Of a stretch of 64,000 nucleotides of DNA, positions 24,920-33,235 are shown piece after piece. Made by a program: the position numbers and the translations under genes. The DNA comes from Chryseobacterium gregarium DSM 19109 (GTDB lineage: Bacteria > Bacteroidota > Bacteroidia > Flavobacteriales > Weeksellaceae), in the NCBI RefSeq assembly GCF_000430845.1, contig NZ_AUMU01000011.1, positions 1 to 64,000 of the forward strand. The letters are read 5' to 3'. Below the pieces are notes generated by a model that did no database searches, was not told the origin of the DNA, and worked only from the letters and a program-made list of their open reading frames with translations. Each line of letters starts with the position of its first letter. The first letter of the stretch is position 1.

Positions 24920-26161
24920 TTATTTAAAAACTTCATTCATATAATTGATTTTATCTTCTTCGCTCGGTCGATAGTATGCATTGAAGACCTCCAGACTTGT
25001 ATGACCTGTATAACTCATTATTACTTTATCCGGAACTCGTTTGTTCTTCATTATAGTGATGAAACTTCTTCTTGCAGTATGTGAGGAAATTCTTGTCCAA
25101 AATTCGGCTTTTTGGTCTACCAATTCATCACCATACTTCATTGTCTTCTTTATTTCATCAGTAAATTTTAATTCTTTAAATACCTCCTTAATATATTCGT
25201 TCATCTTCTGATTTGTAATGCTCGGCAAATTATAATCATATTTTTCAAGAATTGATTTAGATATACTATTTAAAGGAATTGCTAAATTTTTTGATTTGCT
25301 TTTTAAATCAATTACTCTAATAAAATTACCTTCAAGATCGCTCTTTGAGATTGTGCTATAATTACCGAACCTCATTCCTGTAGTGCAACCAAAAACAAAT
25401 AGGTCACGAACTTTTTCCAATCTTTTATTTTTAGCAAGATCGTACTTGTAAATTAGTTCAACCTGTTCGTAGTTCAAAGCAATTTCGTCAGTAATAAATT
25501 TAGCAGGTTTCTTGAAAGCAATAAAATCGTTATTGTAAGTATATTTCCTATTTAAAGCCCAAAGCAAAAAAGTCTTTAGAAGACCAACATTTCTATGTAC
25601 AGTATTCGCAGAATGCTTTTTTTCTTCAATACAATATTTAAGAAATTTGTTATAGAGCTTATCATCAAATTTTCCGAGAGTAACCTTTATTTTACTATTC
25701 TTCTCAAAATCTTCAAGTAAAGTTTTGTTACATTTATAACGTTTTAAAGTCGAATTTGAAATCGAATTTCCTGTATAATCATTTTCCTTCTCATCCAAAA
25801 ATTCCTGATAAATTCTAAAAAAATCACTTTTTACAGTAATTTTCTTGAACTTTTCATCAAATCGTTGTTTAAGTATATCTACGGTAAGTTCTTCGCTTAT
25901 ATTTTTATAACGATTTACTATCTCAGTAAAAAAACTACTATACCTATCTAGTTGCATTTTCAGACTTCTATGAATTTCAGCTCGCTTAGTTCTCCCATTC
26001 AAATCGTTAGGTTGCCTATTTTCAAAGTCCCATTCAGAAGGCTTAATTTTTTCACCAGTAGAATAGATAAAATTCTTATTTTCACTGTTGAAAAAAGTAC
26101 GGAAGTAAATGAGGGTTTCCTTAGTTTCACTAGGCTTCTTAAGTTTAAAAGTGTAATTCAT
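24920..26161 (-). CDS. int: Tyrosine integrase of the ssrA island
   Basis: A 413-aa tyrosine recombinase of the Bacteroidota element type, with an arm-binding N-terminal domain (residues 1-110), a SAM-like core-binding domain (about 115-215, FRIYQEFLDEKENDYTGNSI) and a catalytic domain. The catalytic residues are R in TTGMRFGNYST, HTARRSF, the GHTSLEVFNAYY segment (H and the terminal Y). It starts 2 bp from a candidate arm site and 140 bp from attR, the arrangement of an active element. No stop or frameshift is seen. Confidence 0.95.
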   Translation of the reverse strand: MNYTFKLKKPSETKETLIYFRTFFNSENKNFIYSTGEKIKPSEWDFENRQPNDLNGRTKRAEIHRSLKMQLDRYSSFFTEIVNRYKNISEELTVDILKQRFDEKFKKITVKSDFFRIYQEFLDEKENDYTGNSISNSTLKRYKCNKTLLEDFEKNSKIKVTLGKFDDKLYNKFLKYCIEEKKHSANTVHRNVGLLKTFLLWALNRKYTYNNDFIAFKKPAKFITDEIALNYEQVELIYKYDLAKNKRLEKVRDLFVFGCTTGMRFGNYSTISKSDLEGNFIRVIDLKSKSKNLAIPLNSISKSILEKYDYNLPSITNQKMNEYIKEVFKELKFTDEIKKTMKYGDELVDQKAEFWTRISSHTARRSFITIMKNKRVPDKVIMSYTGHTSLEVFNAYYRPSEEDKINYMNEVFK

Positions 26162-26162
26162 T

Positions 26163-26182
26163 GGGTGCCAGTTTGGGTGCTA
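26163..26182 (+). repeat. Candidate integrase arm-type site, right end
   Basis: GGGTGCCAGTTTGGGTGCTA matches the left-end site at 2543-2562 in 17 of 20 positions and in the same orientation. It lies immediately upstream of the integrase start. Confidence 0.5.
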
Positions 26183-26301
26183 CTTCTTCTATATTTAGAT
26201 ATAAAAACTAATTATATTCACATATACAAATATAGTTAAAATACTGAAAAATAGCACACTTACACATTTTAAGTTATGTTAAAATATGTAAGGTTCAAAA
26301 A

Positions 26302-26321
26302 CCTCCAACTCCACTTAAAAC
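26302..26321 (+). repeat. attR core (right copy of the 20-bp direct repeat)
   Basis: CCTCCAACTCCACTTAAAAC, identical to 2487-2506 in the ssrA 3' end. The preceding bases have drifted from the tmRNA sequence (GGTTCAAAAA against GGTTCGAATC). Marks the right boundary of the island. Confidence 0.9.
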
Positions 26322-26366
26322 AAAGAATCCTTCTCACAACTCTGAGACGGATTCTTTGTTTTTTTT
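26317..26366 (+). terminator. Displaced native terminator of ssrA
   Basis: AAAACAAAGAATCC (26317-26330) pairs perfectly over 14 bp with GGATTCTTTGTTTT (26349-26362), followed by more Ts. It has no gene on its strand upstream other than the island end; its 5' arm begins in the att core, so before insertion it would have followed ssrA directly. Confidence 0.85.
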
Positions 26367-26421
26367 AAATCCCGGCTGGCTTACGGTCATTCAGTCGGGA
26401 AACGCAGGATTAAATTAATAA

Positions 26422-26778
26422 TCAGTTGCTGTCAATTAAAAGTTGCTCGAGTTCTTTTTCCTTAATCTGTTTTTGATCCTTATAATGCTCCAGGAACAGC
26501 TTTTTTATTTTTCCAAAAGGGACATCTTGTAAATTAACATCATAACAGTGTCCGCTCAAGCCTAATTCCCTGATCTGGATTTTTCCGTCAAACCCGTTAA
26601 ATGATTCGGATTTCTGCCAGATTTCAATCTGAGATTCGATGTTCAAGATCTGATTATCTAATTCATGGGCTTGTTTAATATATTCTCTCTTCATAATTTC
26701 TAAAATTCTTCTATTTTGCTTCAAAAGATGTTCCATTTCTTCTTTTGAAACAGCCTGAGAAATCTTTTTAAATACCAT
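26422..26778 (-). CDS. Hypothetical coiled-coil protein (118 aa)
   Basis: A 118-aa charged protein with an N-terminal coiled coil (KEEMEHLLKQNRRILEIMKR, continuing to about residue 55), a short central segment IQIRELGLSGHCYDVNLQDV and a C-terminal charged helix. No known family was recognised. It is the first gene outside the island on the right. The 170 bp beyond its start (26779-26948) hold no gene. Confidence 0.6.
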   Translation of the reverse strand: MVFKKISQAVSKEEMEHLLKQNRRILEIMKREYIKQAHELDNQILNIESQIEIWQKSESFNGFDGKIQIRELGLSGHCYDVNLQDVPFGKIKKLFLEHYKDQKQIKEKELEQLLIDSN

Positions 26779-26948
26779 ACTATCCTTTGAAGATGCCGCA
26801 GCAATAGTTAGTCGTTGTAAATCGGTAAGAAATTCCGGATATCGCTGTCAGAACAGTAACTTAGAAGCCAAATCCAGCGATTTGTTTTTTTTATGTTTAA
26901 ATACATTTCATAAAAAATCTCTCGCAGATTGTGGTGATTAAGCATATT

Positions 26949-27317
26949 TTATATATTTGAAACAATCCTTTTCTTATGATTCCTTCCCCATGTTCCGAGC
27001 ATTGACACGATGTTTTTCAGGGTCTCCGCGTACTCTGTGGATTCATATTCCACCAATACAGGAATGCTTTCGGCATCCACCACTCTTTTCACCAGGCCAT
27101 TCAGCTCCAATGCTTTCAGCTCATTGGATAAAACCCTCGGGGAAATCCCTTTGACCGCACGCTGAATCTCATTGAACCTTTTATGGCCGCTGACCAAGGC
27201 CACAATAATCCTGAGTTTCCATTTTCCTCCCAACACATACATAGAATCTTCCACGGCAGCAAGGTTGTCTGCACAGTCGATTTTTGTAAAGTTCAAACCG
27301 TCATTATTATTTTTCAT
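26949..27317 (-). CDS. HxlR-family transcriptional regulator
   Basis: A 122-aa winged-HTH regulator with the HxlR pattern: VLGGKWKLRIIVALVSGHKR, FNEIQRAVKGISPRVLSNEL (recognition helix), KALELNGLVKRVV, VEYESTEYAETL. The conserved cysteine sits near the N-terminus (IDCADNLA), as in redox- or electrophile-sensing members such as YodB/HypR. It is divergent from an azoreductase gene, the typical HxlR target. Confidence 0.93.
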   Translation of the reverse strand: MKNNNDGLNFTKIDCADNLAAVEDSMYVLGGKWKLRIIVALVSGHKRFNEIQRAVKGISPRVLSNELKALELNGLVKRVVDAESIPVLVEYESTEYAETLKNIVSMLGTWGRNHKKRIVSNI

Positions 27318-27409
27318 ACACTATCTTGAATGTTACTGCTATCCTTTGGTATACTGCTAACAAAAGAGAAGTAAATATAAATAAATTTGCAGGAACAAAA
27401 GTATTTAAA

Positions 27410-28012
27410 ATGAAACACATACTGCACATCAGGTCGAGCCCGAAGACAATCCATTCCGCAAGCAGGAACCTGGGACAGAAGGTAATAGAACAGCTCCGGG
27501 AAAAATTTCCAGATTCTGAAATTAAAGAGCAGGATCTTGCCATTAAGCCGATCCCGCATCTGGATGAAACCCATATTGAAGCATTTTTTACGCCGTCTGA
27601 CATCCGCACAAAAGCCCATAAAAATTCCCTGTTACTGTCGGATGAGTCGGTTCGTAATCTACAGGAAACGGATATTATTGTGATTGAGGCTCCCATGTAC
27701 AACTGGAGTATCCCAAGTACGTTAAAAGCCTACTTCGACCAGATAGCCCGGGCTAAAATAACCTTTGAATATACCGGTCAGGGATTTTTACCCCAAGGCC
27801 TGTTAAAAGATAAAAAAGCCTACATCGTAACCTCATCGGGCGGAATCTATTCCCATGGTGAGTTGCAGCCCTACGATTTCGCAACAAATTATGTCAGTTT
27901 CTTCCTGAACCTGCTGGGTATCGAAGTGGTAAAGATTTTCCGGGTGGAAGGCCAGGCTGTTTTCGGACCCGAGGATGCTTTTCAGAAAGCTGTGGATACT
28001 ATTGATATTTGA
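27410..28012 (+). CDS. azoR: FMN-dependent NADH-azoreductase/quinone reductase
   Basis: A 200-aa flavodoxin-like protein with start MKHILHIRSSPKTIHSASRN (ATG at 27410). The frame is open upstream but that part does not look like the family and overlaps the divergent promoter. FMN-phosphate binding is by RSSPKTIHSAS; other marks are EAPMYNWSIPSTLKAYFDQI and SSGGIYSHGE. AzoR enzymes reduce quinones and azo dyes with NADH. A -7-like TAAATTTG lies at 27382-27389. The adjacent HxlR regulator probably represses it until electrophile stress. Confidence 0.92.
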   Translation: MKHILHIRSSPKTIHSASRNLGQKVIEQLREKFPDSEIKEQDLAIKPIPHLDETHIEAFFTPSDIRTKAHKNSLLLSDESVRNLQETDIIVIEAPMYNWSIPSTLKAYFDQIARAKITFEYTGQGFLPQGLLKDKKAYIVTSSGGIYSHGELQPYDFATNYVSFFLNLLGIEVVKIFRVEGQAVFGPEDAFQKAVDTIDI

Positions 28013-28202
28013 TTTTTATCGACCGCTTAAAATCCTCATATTCTATGACCATTTAAGAATCCTAATCAGAAGATTATGCTATGATTAGAGCCCAGGGCTA
28101 TCGTACTTATACCTAATACTTTAATTGGTCATTTCTACGCTATCCCACATGTCTTTTTCTTCTTTACTTTGAAATACAAAATAACCCACAAAAACCAATA
28201 AC

Positions 28203-28625
28203 ATGGAACAGACAGACAAAAGCTACAATGCAAATTCTTCAGGACAGGTACAACTAGGAGGAGGAGCCCAGTTCTGGGTGTATATTTCACCACAGAACGA
28301 TACGGTTAAAATGATTACCCAATGGAAAGTAACCTTTTCACAGGGAAACTGGAGCGATATGATTTCAAGCGAAAACCCGACGCAGCAGATTAAAACACCC
28401 GGCCTTTCAGGGGTTTTTGATATTAAAGTAGAAATGCTGAGCGGTTCTACCGGAACATGGCGCGCCATTCCTGCCCAGCAAGGAAGCGAAAATAAAATCG
28501 GATGCAACGCCAACTGTGCTTCTATGGTAGGCATTGTTGCTGACAGCACTTCCCCGGCTCCGGGAGCGATCAATGCTCATTTCTGGACTACCTGGGATGC
28601 CTTCTGCAAGTCAGGCGCAGAGTAA
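28203..28625 (+). CDS. Hypothetical small protein with cysteines (140 aa)
   Basis: A 140-aa protein not recognised. It has no signal peptide, is beta-rich (QVQLGGGAQFWVYISPQNDT, WKVTFSQGNWSDM, FDIKVEMLSGSTGTWRAI) and has three cysteines (IGCNANCASM and DAFCKSG). The pattern suggests a small beta-sandwich, perhaps a stress-inducible soluble or surface-associated protein; function unknown. The nearest plus-strand neighbour is azoR, 190 bp upstream. A long hairpin follows (28652-28712). Confidence 0.65.
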   Translation: MEQTDKSYNANSSGQVQLGGGAQFWVYISPQNDTVKMITQWKVTFSQGNWSDMISSENPTQQIKTPGLSGVFDIKVEMLSGSTGTWRAIPAQQGSENKIGCNANCASMVGIVADSTSPAPGAINAHFWTTWDAFCKSGAE

Positions 28626-28651
28626 TCTGAACGACTTAAGAATTATTATAC

Positions 28652-28712
28652 ATTGCCGCGGTATTCTGTATAAGCCAGCTTGACGCTGACTGTTGCAGGA
28701 TACCGCGGCAAT
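28652..28712. repeat. Long inverted repeat/hairpin
   Basis: ATTGCCGCGGTAT (28652-28664) pairs perfectly over 13 bp with ATACCGCGGCAAT (28700-28712). The inside continues with CTGTA/TGCAG and an inner CAGC-TTGA-CGCTG. The whole 61 bp can form one long stem. There is no immediate T-run (an A-rich tract follows 15 bp later), so it is either an mRNA-end structure of the preceding gene or a repeat-family hairpin. Confidence 0.7.
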
Positions 28713-29273
28713 GATGTTTAGGTAAAAAAAATTTAATTCCGGACTCTCTTCCGTTCAGTACTGTCGGAGGATCGATAAAGTTCAAGTTTCTATATTTTGG
28801 TACATCAGTTATTCCAGCGGGTTCCTATTGCCATTCTTTACGCTGTACGGATAGGAATAGGATGCATTACCTATTTGAATGATAACCTTCATATTTTAAG
28901 CCAGCCGATTATGGCTATTTCCCTCAAGAATTTCCGCACTGCTGTTGGAGTTTTAGAACAGTTTATTATGGCAGAACCTAATCTGCAGGTTTCATAAAGA
29001 ATTTTCTTTTATTTGCTATCCAAAAGTCAAATTAGATAAAAATATATTGGTTAAAAACTAATTTCCCATCTCAATACTGAGCTTTTGTATGAATTAATAC
29101 TCTTCTCCGACACAAAACGGGATACATTTATTAACCTTTTTTCGTAATTTTGTATATGCTTTTGTTTTAACCAAACAAACAAAGGTACAATTTATATATT
29201 TAAAAACAATAAAATATTTATTTAATTACAATAATTGATTGTTTTAATCTTTCAATCACAAAAACTACATACA
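28713..29273. other. Gene-poor stretch before the HTH gene
   Basis: No convincing gene: a 66-codon plus frame at 28797-28997 lacks protein character. A -7-like TAATTTTG lies at 29145-29152, about 120 bp before the HTH start, and an AT-rich leader follows. Confidence 0.55.
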
Positions 29274-29573
29274 ATGAAAATTTATCAGAAACTCCGCGAG
29301 TACAGTAAGAGAAGAGGAGAAACCATGAAAGAAATTGCAGACGCGTATGGGGTTACCCCGCAGGCGATCCAGCTTTATTTTTCAGGGAAAAATGCCATCC
29401 CTCTTAGTTTCCTGGCATGGTATATCGAAAACCATCCGGATATTGACCTGTATGCTCTTTTCAGTAAGGAACAACAGACTATTGTTGCTGAACCTAATGC
29501 TGAATACCAGACGAAATCCAAAAAACGTGATGTGATTGACCGGATTGTCTCGATTCTGGAAAAAGAATTATAA
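29274..29573 (+). CDS. Small HTH DNA-binding protein
   Basis: A 99-aa protein with start MKIYQKLREYSKRRGETMKE (ATG at 29274; the frame extends 13 codons upstream into AT-rich leader). A Cro/C1-like HTH is at about residues 13-50 (TMKEIADAYGVTPQAIQLYF), and a short helical C-terminal tail follows (KKRDVIDRIVSILEKEL). No obvious partner gene is adjacent. Confidence 0.8.
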   Translation: MKIYQKLREYSKRRGETMKEIADAYGVTPQAIQLYFSGKNAIPLSFLAWYIENHPDIDLYALFSKEQQTIVAEPNAEYQTKSKKRDVIDRIVSILEKEL

Positions 29574-30053
29574 GACCGGGGAGCATTTGCGACATTCGGG
29601 TAAAGATTAATGACTTTAGTTCTGCTCTACCTGGAAATGTCCGTACATAGTCCATTCTGCCGATTGTACTTATTTTTTAACGATGCGAGGTTTGCCTCTA
29701 TAACAGTTACTGTATATGGCGGGAGTATCGTATTATTAATAGATGTTCATTGATGAATCAATGCCATTTAACAGATGTTAATCCTTATTAAGAATGGACA
29801 ACGTTTTAATAATGCCGGTCGATATACCCGTTTTCTTTTGATGGAAAGTTTTATACCTAGGCCGCATTAAACCAGGTAAGCAAAGAAATGCGTCGAACCC
29901 GCTGATGAATCTACACAGATAATATCCTTCTCAGTGTATCAGCAATCTCATACCTGGTTTTCATTAAAATTCCGTAGGAACAGCATTTAAGAGACTTTTC
30001 CAGCTTTAATATAGTAATCAGTTTCATACACCGCTACCGGAAAAGCATGGAGA
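29574..30053. other. Gene-free stretch
   Basis: Nothing recognisable in 480 bp: no ORF with protein character, no clear terminator or RNA gene. Two similar short pieces (AATAGATGTTCAT and AACAGATGTTAAT near 29740-29780) are the only repeats seen. Confidence 0.5.
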
Positions 30054-30572
30054 TCACTTAACCGGTTTAGCATTTTTGCCTGTGCTTTTTACGGTCACCG
30101 TTTTCTTTTTTCTCTTCTCCTTCCTGAAGTCCCAGGGTGCCAGCGCCTTCGGATCTGCCCACAGGCCCAGTTTCTTGTGTTTAGCTTCATCCTGAAGTTT
30201 CTGCAGTTCCGTATTTTTCGACGCTTTAAAATACCACCATCCGAACCCGGCCCTGACGATTTCCTTGGAAAGGTATTTATCATTGTCATAAAATATTCCC
30301 GCAACGGAACGTCCGTACCGGTCTTTTCCCACCCTGTAGAATGTAACGTTTTTTCCAAAAACCTGTGTACCGGTAAAGGCTTTGGCGTTCTTTCCGAAGG
30401 CCTGGCTGCTCTCGGGGCAATCGACTTCAGCCAGCCTCAGGGTCTCCTGAGTATTGCCGGCCAGCAAAATCACCACGGTATCCCCGTCTTTTATGCTGAT
30501 GACCTTTCCTTTGGCCTGTGAAAAAACGGAAAAAGAAATAAAAAACAAAACAATAGAAACAAACTTTTTCAT
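30054..30572 (-). CDS. Secreted thermonuclease (SNase family)
   Basis: A 172-aa staphylococcal-nuclease-like protein with a signal peptide (MKKFVSIVLFFISFSVFSQA). The OB-fold carries the catalytic set: R in TLRLAEVDCPE (with the Glu), D in IKDGDTVV and the second R in KDRYGRSVAGIF. It cleaves DNA and RNA with calcium. The C-terminus is a lysine-rich tail. It stands alone on the minus strand, probably secreted or periplasmic. Confidence 0.92.
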   Translation of the reverse strand: MKKFVSIVLFFISFSVFSQAKGKVISIKDGDTVVILLAGNTQETLRLAEVDCPESSQAFGKNAKAFTGTQVFGKNVTFYRVGKDRYGRSVAGIFYDNDKYLSKEIVRAGFGWWYFKASKNTELQKLQDEAKHKKLGLWADPKALAPWDFRKEKRKKKTVTVKSTGKNAKPVK

Positions 30573-30946
30573 TACTTTAAAGCAAATATATAAACGTTAA
30601 ACATCGGCACAGAACCTTCATGACCGGAAGATCTCAAAAACTATTATTAAGTTTACTCCCGTTCATGAATGTATAATTATTCGTCAGGCCCTCTACATGC
30701 CAAAGGCCTGCCAAAATCCCTTTAAGTACAAGCATGCAGGTTTACTTCCTTATATAACGTTATGCCAAGAATAAAATTTATTTCAGCCATCTGTAAAGCG
30801 GTAAAATATAAATCGTTGAAAACTAAAACACTAAAGTACCTGCCGATAAAATAAGTACCTATGCGCCACAAAAAAGACTAAAAAAATGTTTTATCGTAAA
30901 GAATTTTATATATTTGCAGCATCTAACAATAAAAAAATAATTTACT
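30573..30946. other. Intergenic region with the acpP promoter
   Basis: No gene seen. The right end carries the acpP -7 element and leader; the left part contains no clear hairpin. Confidence 0.5.
30909..30916 (+). promoter_or_regulatory. acpP promoter -7 element
   Basis: TATATTTG (TAnnTTTG) 30 bp before the acpP start; the -33 position reads TGTTTT, an imperfect match to TTTG. Likely the main promoter of acpP-fabF-rnc and possibly pyk. Confidence 0.6.
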
Positions 30947-31186
30947 ATGTCAGACATTGCATCAAGAGTAAAAGCTATCATCGCTGATAAGCTTGACGTT
31001 GAAGAAACTGAAGTGACTCCTGAAGCTAGCTTCACAAACGATTTGGGAGCAGATTCATTGGATACAGTTGAATTGATCATGGAATTTGAAAAAGAATTCA
31101 ACATTCAAATCCCTGATGATCAGGCTGAAAAAATTACTACTGTAGGTCACGCTATCGCTTATATCGAAGAAGTAGTAAATAAATAA
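30947..31186 (+). CDS. acpP: Acyl carrier protein
   Basis: A 79-aa acidic protein carrying growing acyl chains on phosphopantetheine. The attachment serine is in [12 protein letters not shown]. Full typical length and charge, starting [16 protein letters not shown]. It is first of a cluster with fabF 33 bp downstream, the classic fatty-acid synthesis pair. Confidence 0.98.
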   Translation: MSDIASRVKAIIADKLDVEETEVTPEASFTNDLGADSLDTVELIMEFEKEFNIQIPDDQAEKITTVGHAIAYIEEVVNK

Positions 31187-31219
31187 TATTCTTCAACAAA
31201 AGAAAATTAAACAAAGTTT

Positions 31220-32464
31220 ATGGAATTGAAAAGAGTAGTTGTAACCGGTTTTGGAGCAATAACGCCGATTGGGAATAATGCAAAAGAATACTGGGAAAAC
31301 CTTTTAAAAGGTGAGAGCGGTGCCGCTCCGATTACTCTTTTTGATGCCACAAACTTTAAAACAAAATTCGCCTGCGAAGTAAAGAATTTCGATCCGTTGC
31401 AGCATTTCGACAAGAAAGAAGCTAAAAAAATGGACAGGAATACACAGCTTGGCATGGTGGCTGCCAGAGAAGCAGTGGCACACTCGGGAATTATTGCAGA
31501 CAATGTAGATAAAAACAGAGTCGGCGTAATCTGGGGTTCCGGAATCGGAGGACTGGAAACATTTGAAACTGAAGTCCTGGGATGGGCCAACACGGAAATT
31601 CCGAGGTTCAACCCGTTCTTTATCCCAAAAATGATTGCCGATATTACCCCTGGTCATATCTCTATTGAATATGGATTCCACGGACCGAATTACACAACGG
31701 TTTCTGCCTGTGCGTCTTCAGCCAATGCCCTTATTGATGCCAAAATGCTGATCCAGCTCGGAAAAGCAGATGTCATTGTATGCGGAGGTTCTGAAGCAGC
31801 CGTAACAGCAAGCGGGGTTGGCGGATTCAATGCCATGATGGCACTTTCTACAAGAAATGATGATCCTACAACGGCTTCAAGGCCTTTTGACAAAGACCGA
31901 GACGGATTTGTCCTGGGTGAAGGAGCAGGATGCATTATCCTTGAAGAATATGAGCATGCGGTAAAACGTGGTGCAACAATTTATGCAGAATTAAAAGGCG
32001 GAGGTCTGAGTGCGGATGCACACCATATGACCGCTCCTCACCCTGAAGGGCTAGGCGCTTATCTGGTAATGAAGAACTGTTTGGAAGACGCAGGATTAAC
32101 TGCTGATGAAGTAGACCACATAAACATGCATGGTACCTCTACTCCATTAGGAGACATTGCAGAATCCAATGCCATTTCAAAATTACTGGGAGAGCATGCT
32201 TTCAATATTCAGATTAATTCTACAAAATCAATGACCGGCCACCTTCTGGGTGCTGCAGGAGTTATTGAGGCAATTGCTGTATTAGGAACTATTATTCATG
32301 GTATCGTTCCTCCTACCATCAACCATTTTACTGATGATGAAAATATCGACAGAAGACTGAACTTCACGTTCAACGAAGCTGCGAAAAAAGATGTAAAAGT
32401 AGCCATGAGCAATACTTTCGGGTTTGGCGGGCACAATGCCTGCGTTCTATTTACGAAAATCTAA
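31220..32464 (+). CDS. fabF: Beta-ketoacyl-ACP synthase II
   Basis: A 414-aa condensing enzyme that extends acyl-ACP with malonyl-ACP. The catalytic cysteine is in VSACASSANALIDA, and the two histidines are in INMHGTSTPLGD and SMTGHLLGAAG. Ends with the typical GFGGHNACVLF. It follows acpP closely and is 9 bp before rnc. Confidence 0.97.
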   Translation: MELKRVVVTGFGAITPIGNNAKEYWENLLKGESGAAPITLFDATNFKTKFACEVKNFDPLQHFDKKEAKKMDRNTQLGMVAAREAVAHSGIIADNVDKNRVGVIWGSGIGGLETFETEVLGWANTEIPRFNPFFIPKMIADITPGHISIEYGFHGPNYTTVSACASSANALIDAKMLIQLGKADVIVCGGSEAAVTASGVGGFNAMMALSTRNDDPTTASRPFDKDRDGFVLGEGAGCIILEEYEHAVKRGATIYAELKGGGLSADAHHMTAPHPEGLGAYLVMKNCLEDAGLTADEVDHINMHGTSTPLGDIAESNAISKLLGEHAFNIQINSTKSMTGHLLGAAGVIEAIAVLGTIIHGIVPPTINHFTDDENIDRRLNFTFNEAAKKDVKVAMSNTFGFGGHNACVLFTKI

Positions 32465-32473
32465 TTTTACTGA

Positions 32474-33235
32474 ATGGAGTTACAGAAATACTTTTCTAAA
32501 TTCCTTCTCAAACAAAGAAAAAGAAAATTAACGGAGAGAGATTATTTTCTCAGTACCCGGCTCCATAAGATCCTTGGTACCGAGGTACAAAATATTGCGC
32601 TCTACCGTGAAGCTTTTTCTGTGAAAAGCTCTTCTAAAAATAAAGACAGCAATTATGAAAGGCTGGAATTTTTAGGAGATTCTGTTTTGGGTACCGTTAT
32701 TTCCTGCCATCTGTTTCATACCTATCCTCAGGCCAATGAAGGATACCTGACACAGATGAAATCCAAGATTGTCAACAGGAAAAACCTCAATAAGTTAGGA
32801 GAAGACCTGAAACTCACCGATCTGCTGCAAAAGCAGAATTCCGTTGCTTTAGGGGAAAATATCTCCGGAAATTTATTTGAAGCCTTAATTGGCGCTATTT
32901 ATCTTGACTTCCAATATGAAACCTGTAAAAGGATTATTCTGGAACGGCTTCTGACGGCTACCGAGATCAATAAGCTTGAAAATAAAATTGTAAGTTACAA
33001 AGGCCTTCTGCTTGAATGGAGCCAAAAGAAAAAGCTGAACATTAAATATGAAACCTGTGAAGAAATACAGGTCAACAAATCGATTGTGTTCCGCTGCCAT
33101 GTCTGGCTGGGAGAAGAAAAAATAGCCAACGCTACGGAAACTTCCAAGAAGAAAGCAGAAGAAAAAGCAGCCCAGAGGGCATTTTATATTTTAAACAAAA
33201 AAGAAAACATCCTTGGAAATCCAAAAACTTTATGA
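32474..33235 (+). CDS. rnc: Ribonuclease III
   Basis: A 253-aa double-stranded-RNA endonuclease. The RNase III signature NYERLEFLGDSVLGTVIS carries the catalytic Glu and Asp; a second acidic site is in NLFEALIGAIYLD. The C-terminal dsRNA-binding domain (YKGLLLEWSQKKKL to KKKAEEKAAQRAFYIL) is complete. It begins 9 bp after fabF and its 3' end overlaps the next gene by 23 bp. Confidence 0.96.
   Translation: MELQKYFSKFLLKQRKRKLTERDYFLSTRLHKILGTEVQNIALYREAFSVKSSSKNKDSNYERLEFLGDSVLGTVISCHLFHTYPQANEGYLTQMKSKIVNRKNLNKLGEDLKLTDLLQKQNSVALGENISGNLFEALIGAIYLDFQYETCKRIILERLLTATEINKLENKIVSYKGLLLEWSQKKKLNIKYETCEEIQVNKSIVFRCHVWLGEEKIANATETSKKKAEEKAAQRAFYILNKKENILGNPKTL

Larger units (their letters stand above)
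2507..26321. mobile_element. Mobilisable genomic island integrated at ssrA
   Basis: Bounded by 20-bp direct repeats at 2487-2506 and 26302-26321. The island carries a tyrosine integrase at the right end, an excisionase-like HTH, an RteC-like gene, a relaxase with an accessory protein, primase- and helicase-like replication genes, an iteron cluster, and cargo for fluoride and arsenic resistance plus an unrecognised operon. Tra/mating-pair genes were not found, so transfer would need a helper. Several broken genes near the left end suggest accretion of more than one element. Integration at ssrA 3' ends is a well-known habit of islands; the full mobility of this one is inference. Confidence 0.88.

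Noticed and set aside
26861-26945. Short repeat-like motif CTCTCGCAGATT and small AAATC-CAGC-GATTT hairpin
   Set aside because: Resembles intergenic repeats of the genus from memory but no second copy is visible in this window, so not reported as a feature.
28797-28997. 66-codon plus-strand frame
   Set aside because: No protein character, no RBS or promoter at a sensible distance, and composition like the surrounding non-coding DNA.
29235-29273. Longer N-terminus for the HTH protein
   Set aside because: The added 13 residues are AT-rich leader without family character; the ATG at 29274 fits the domain start.
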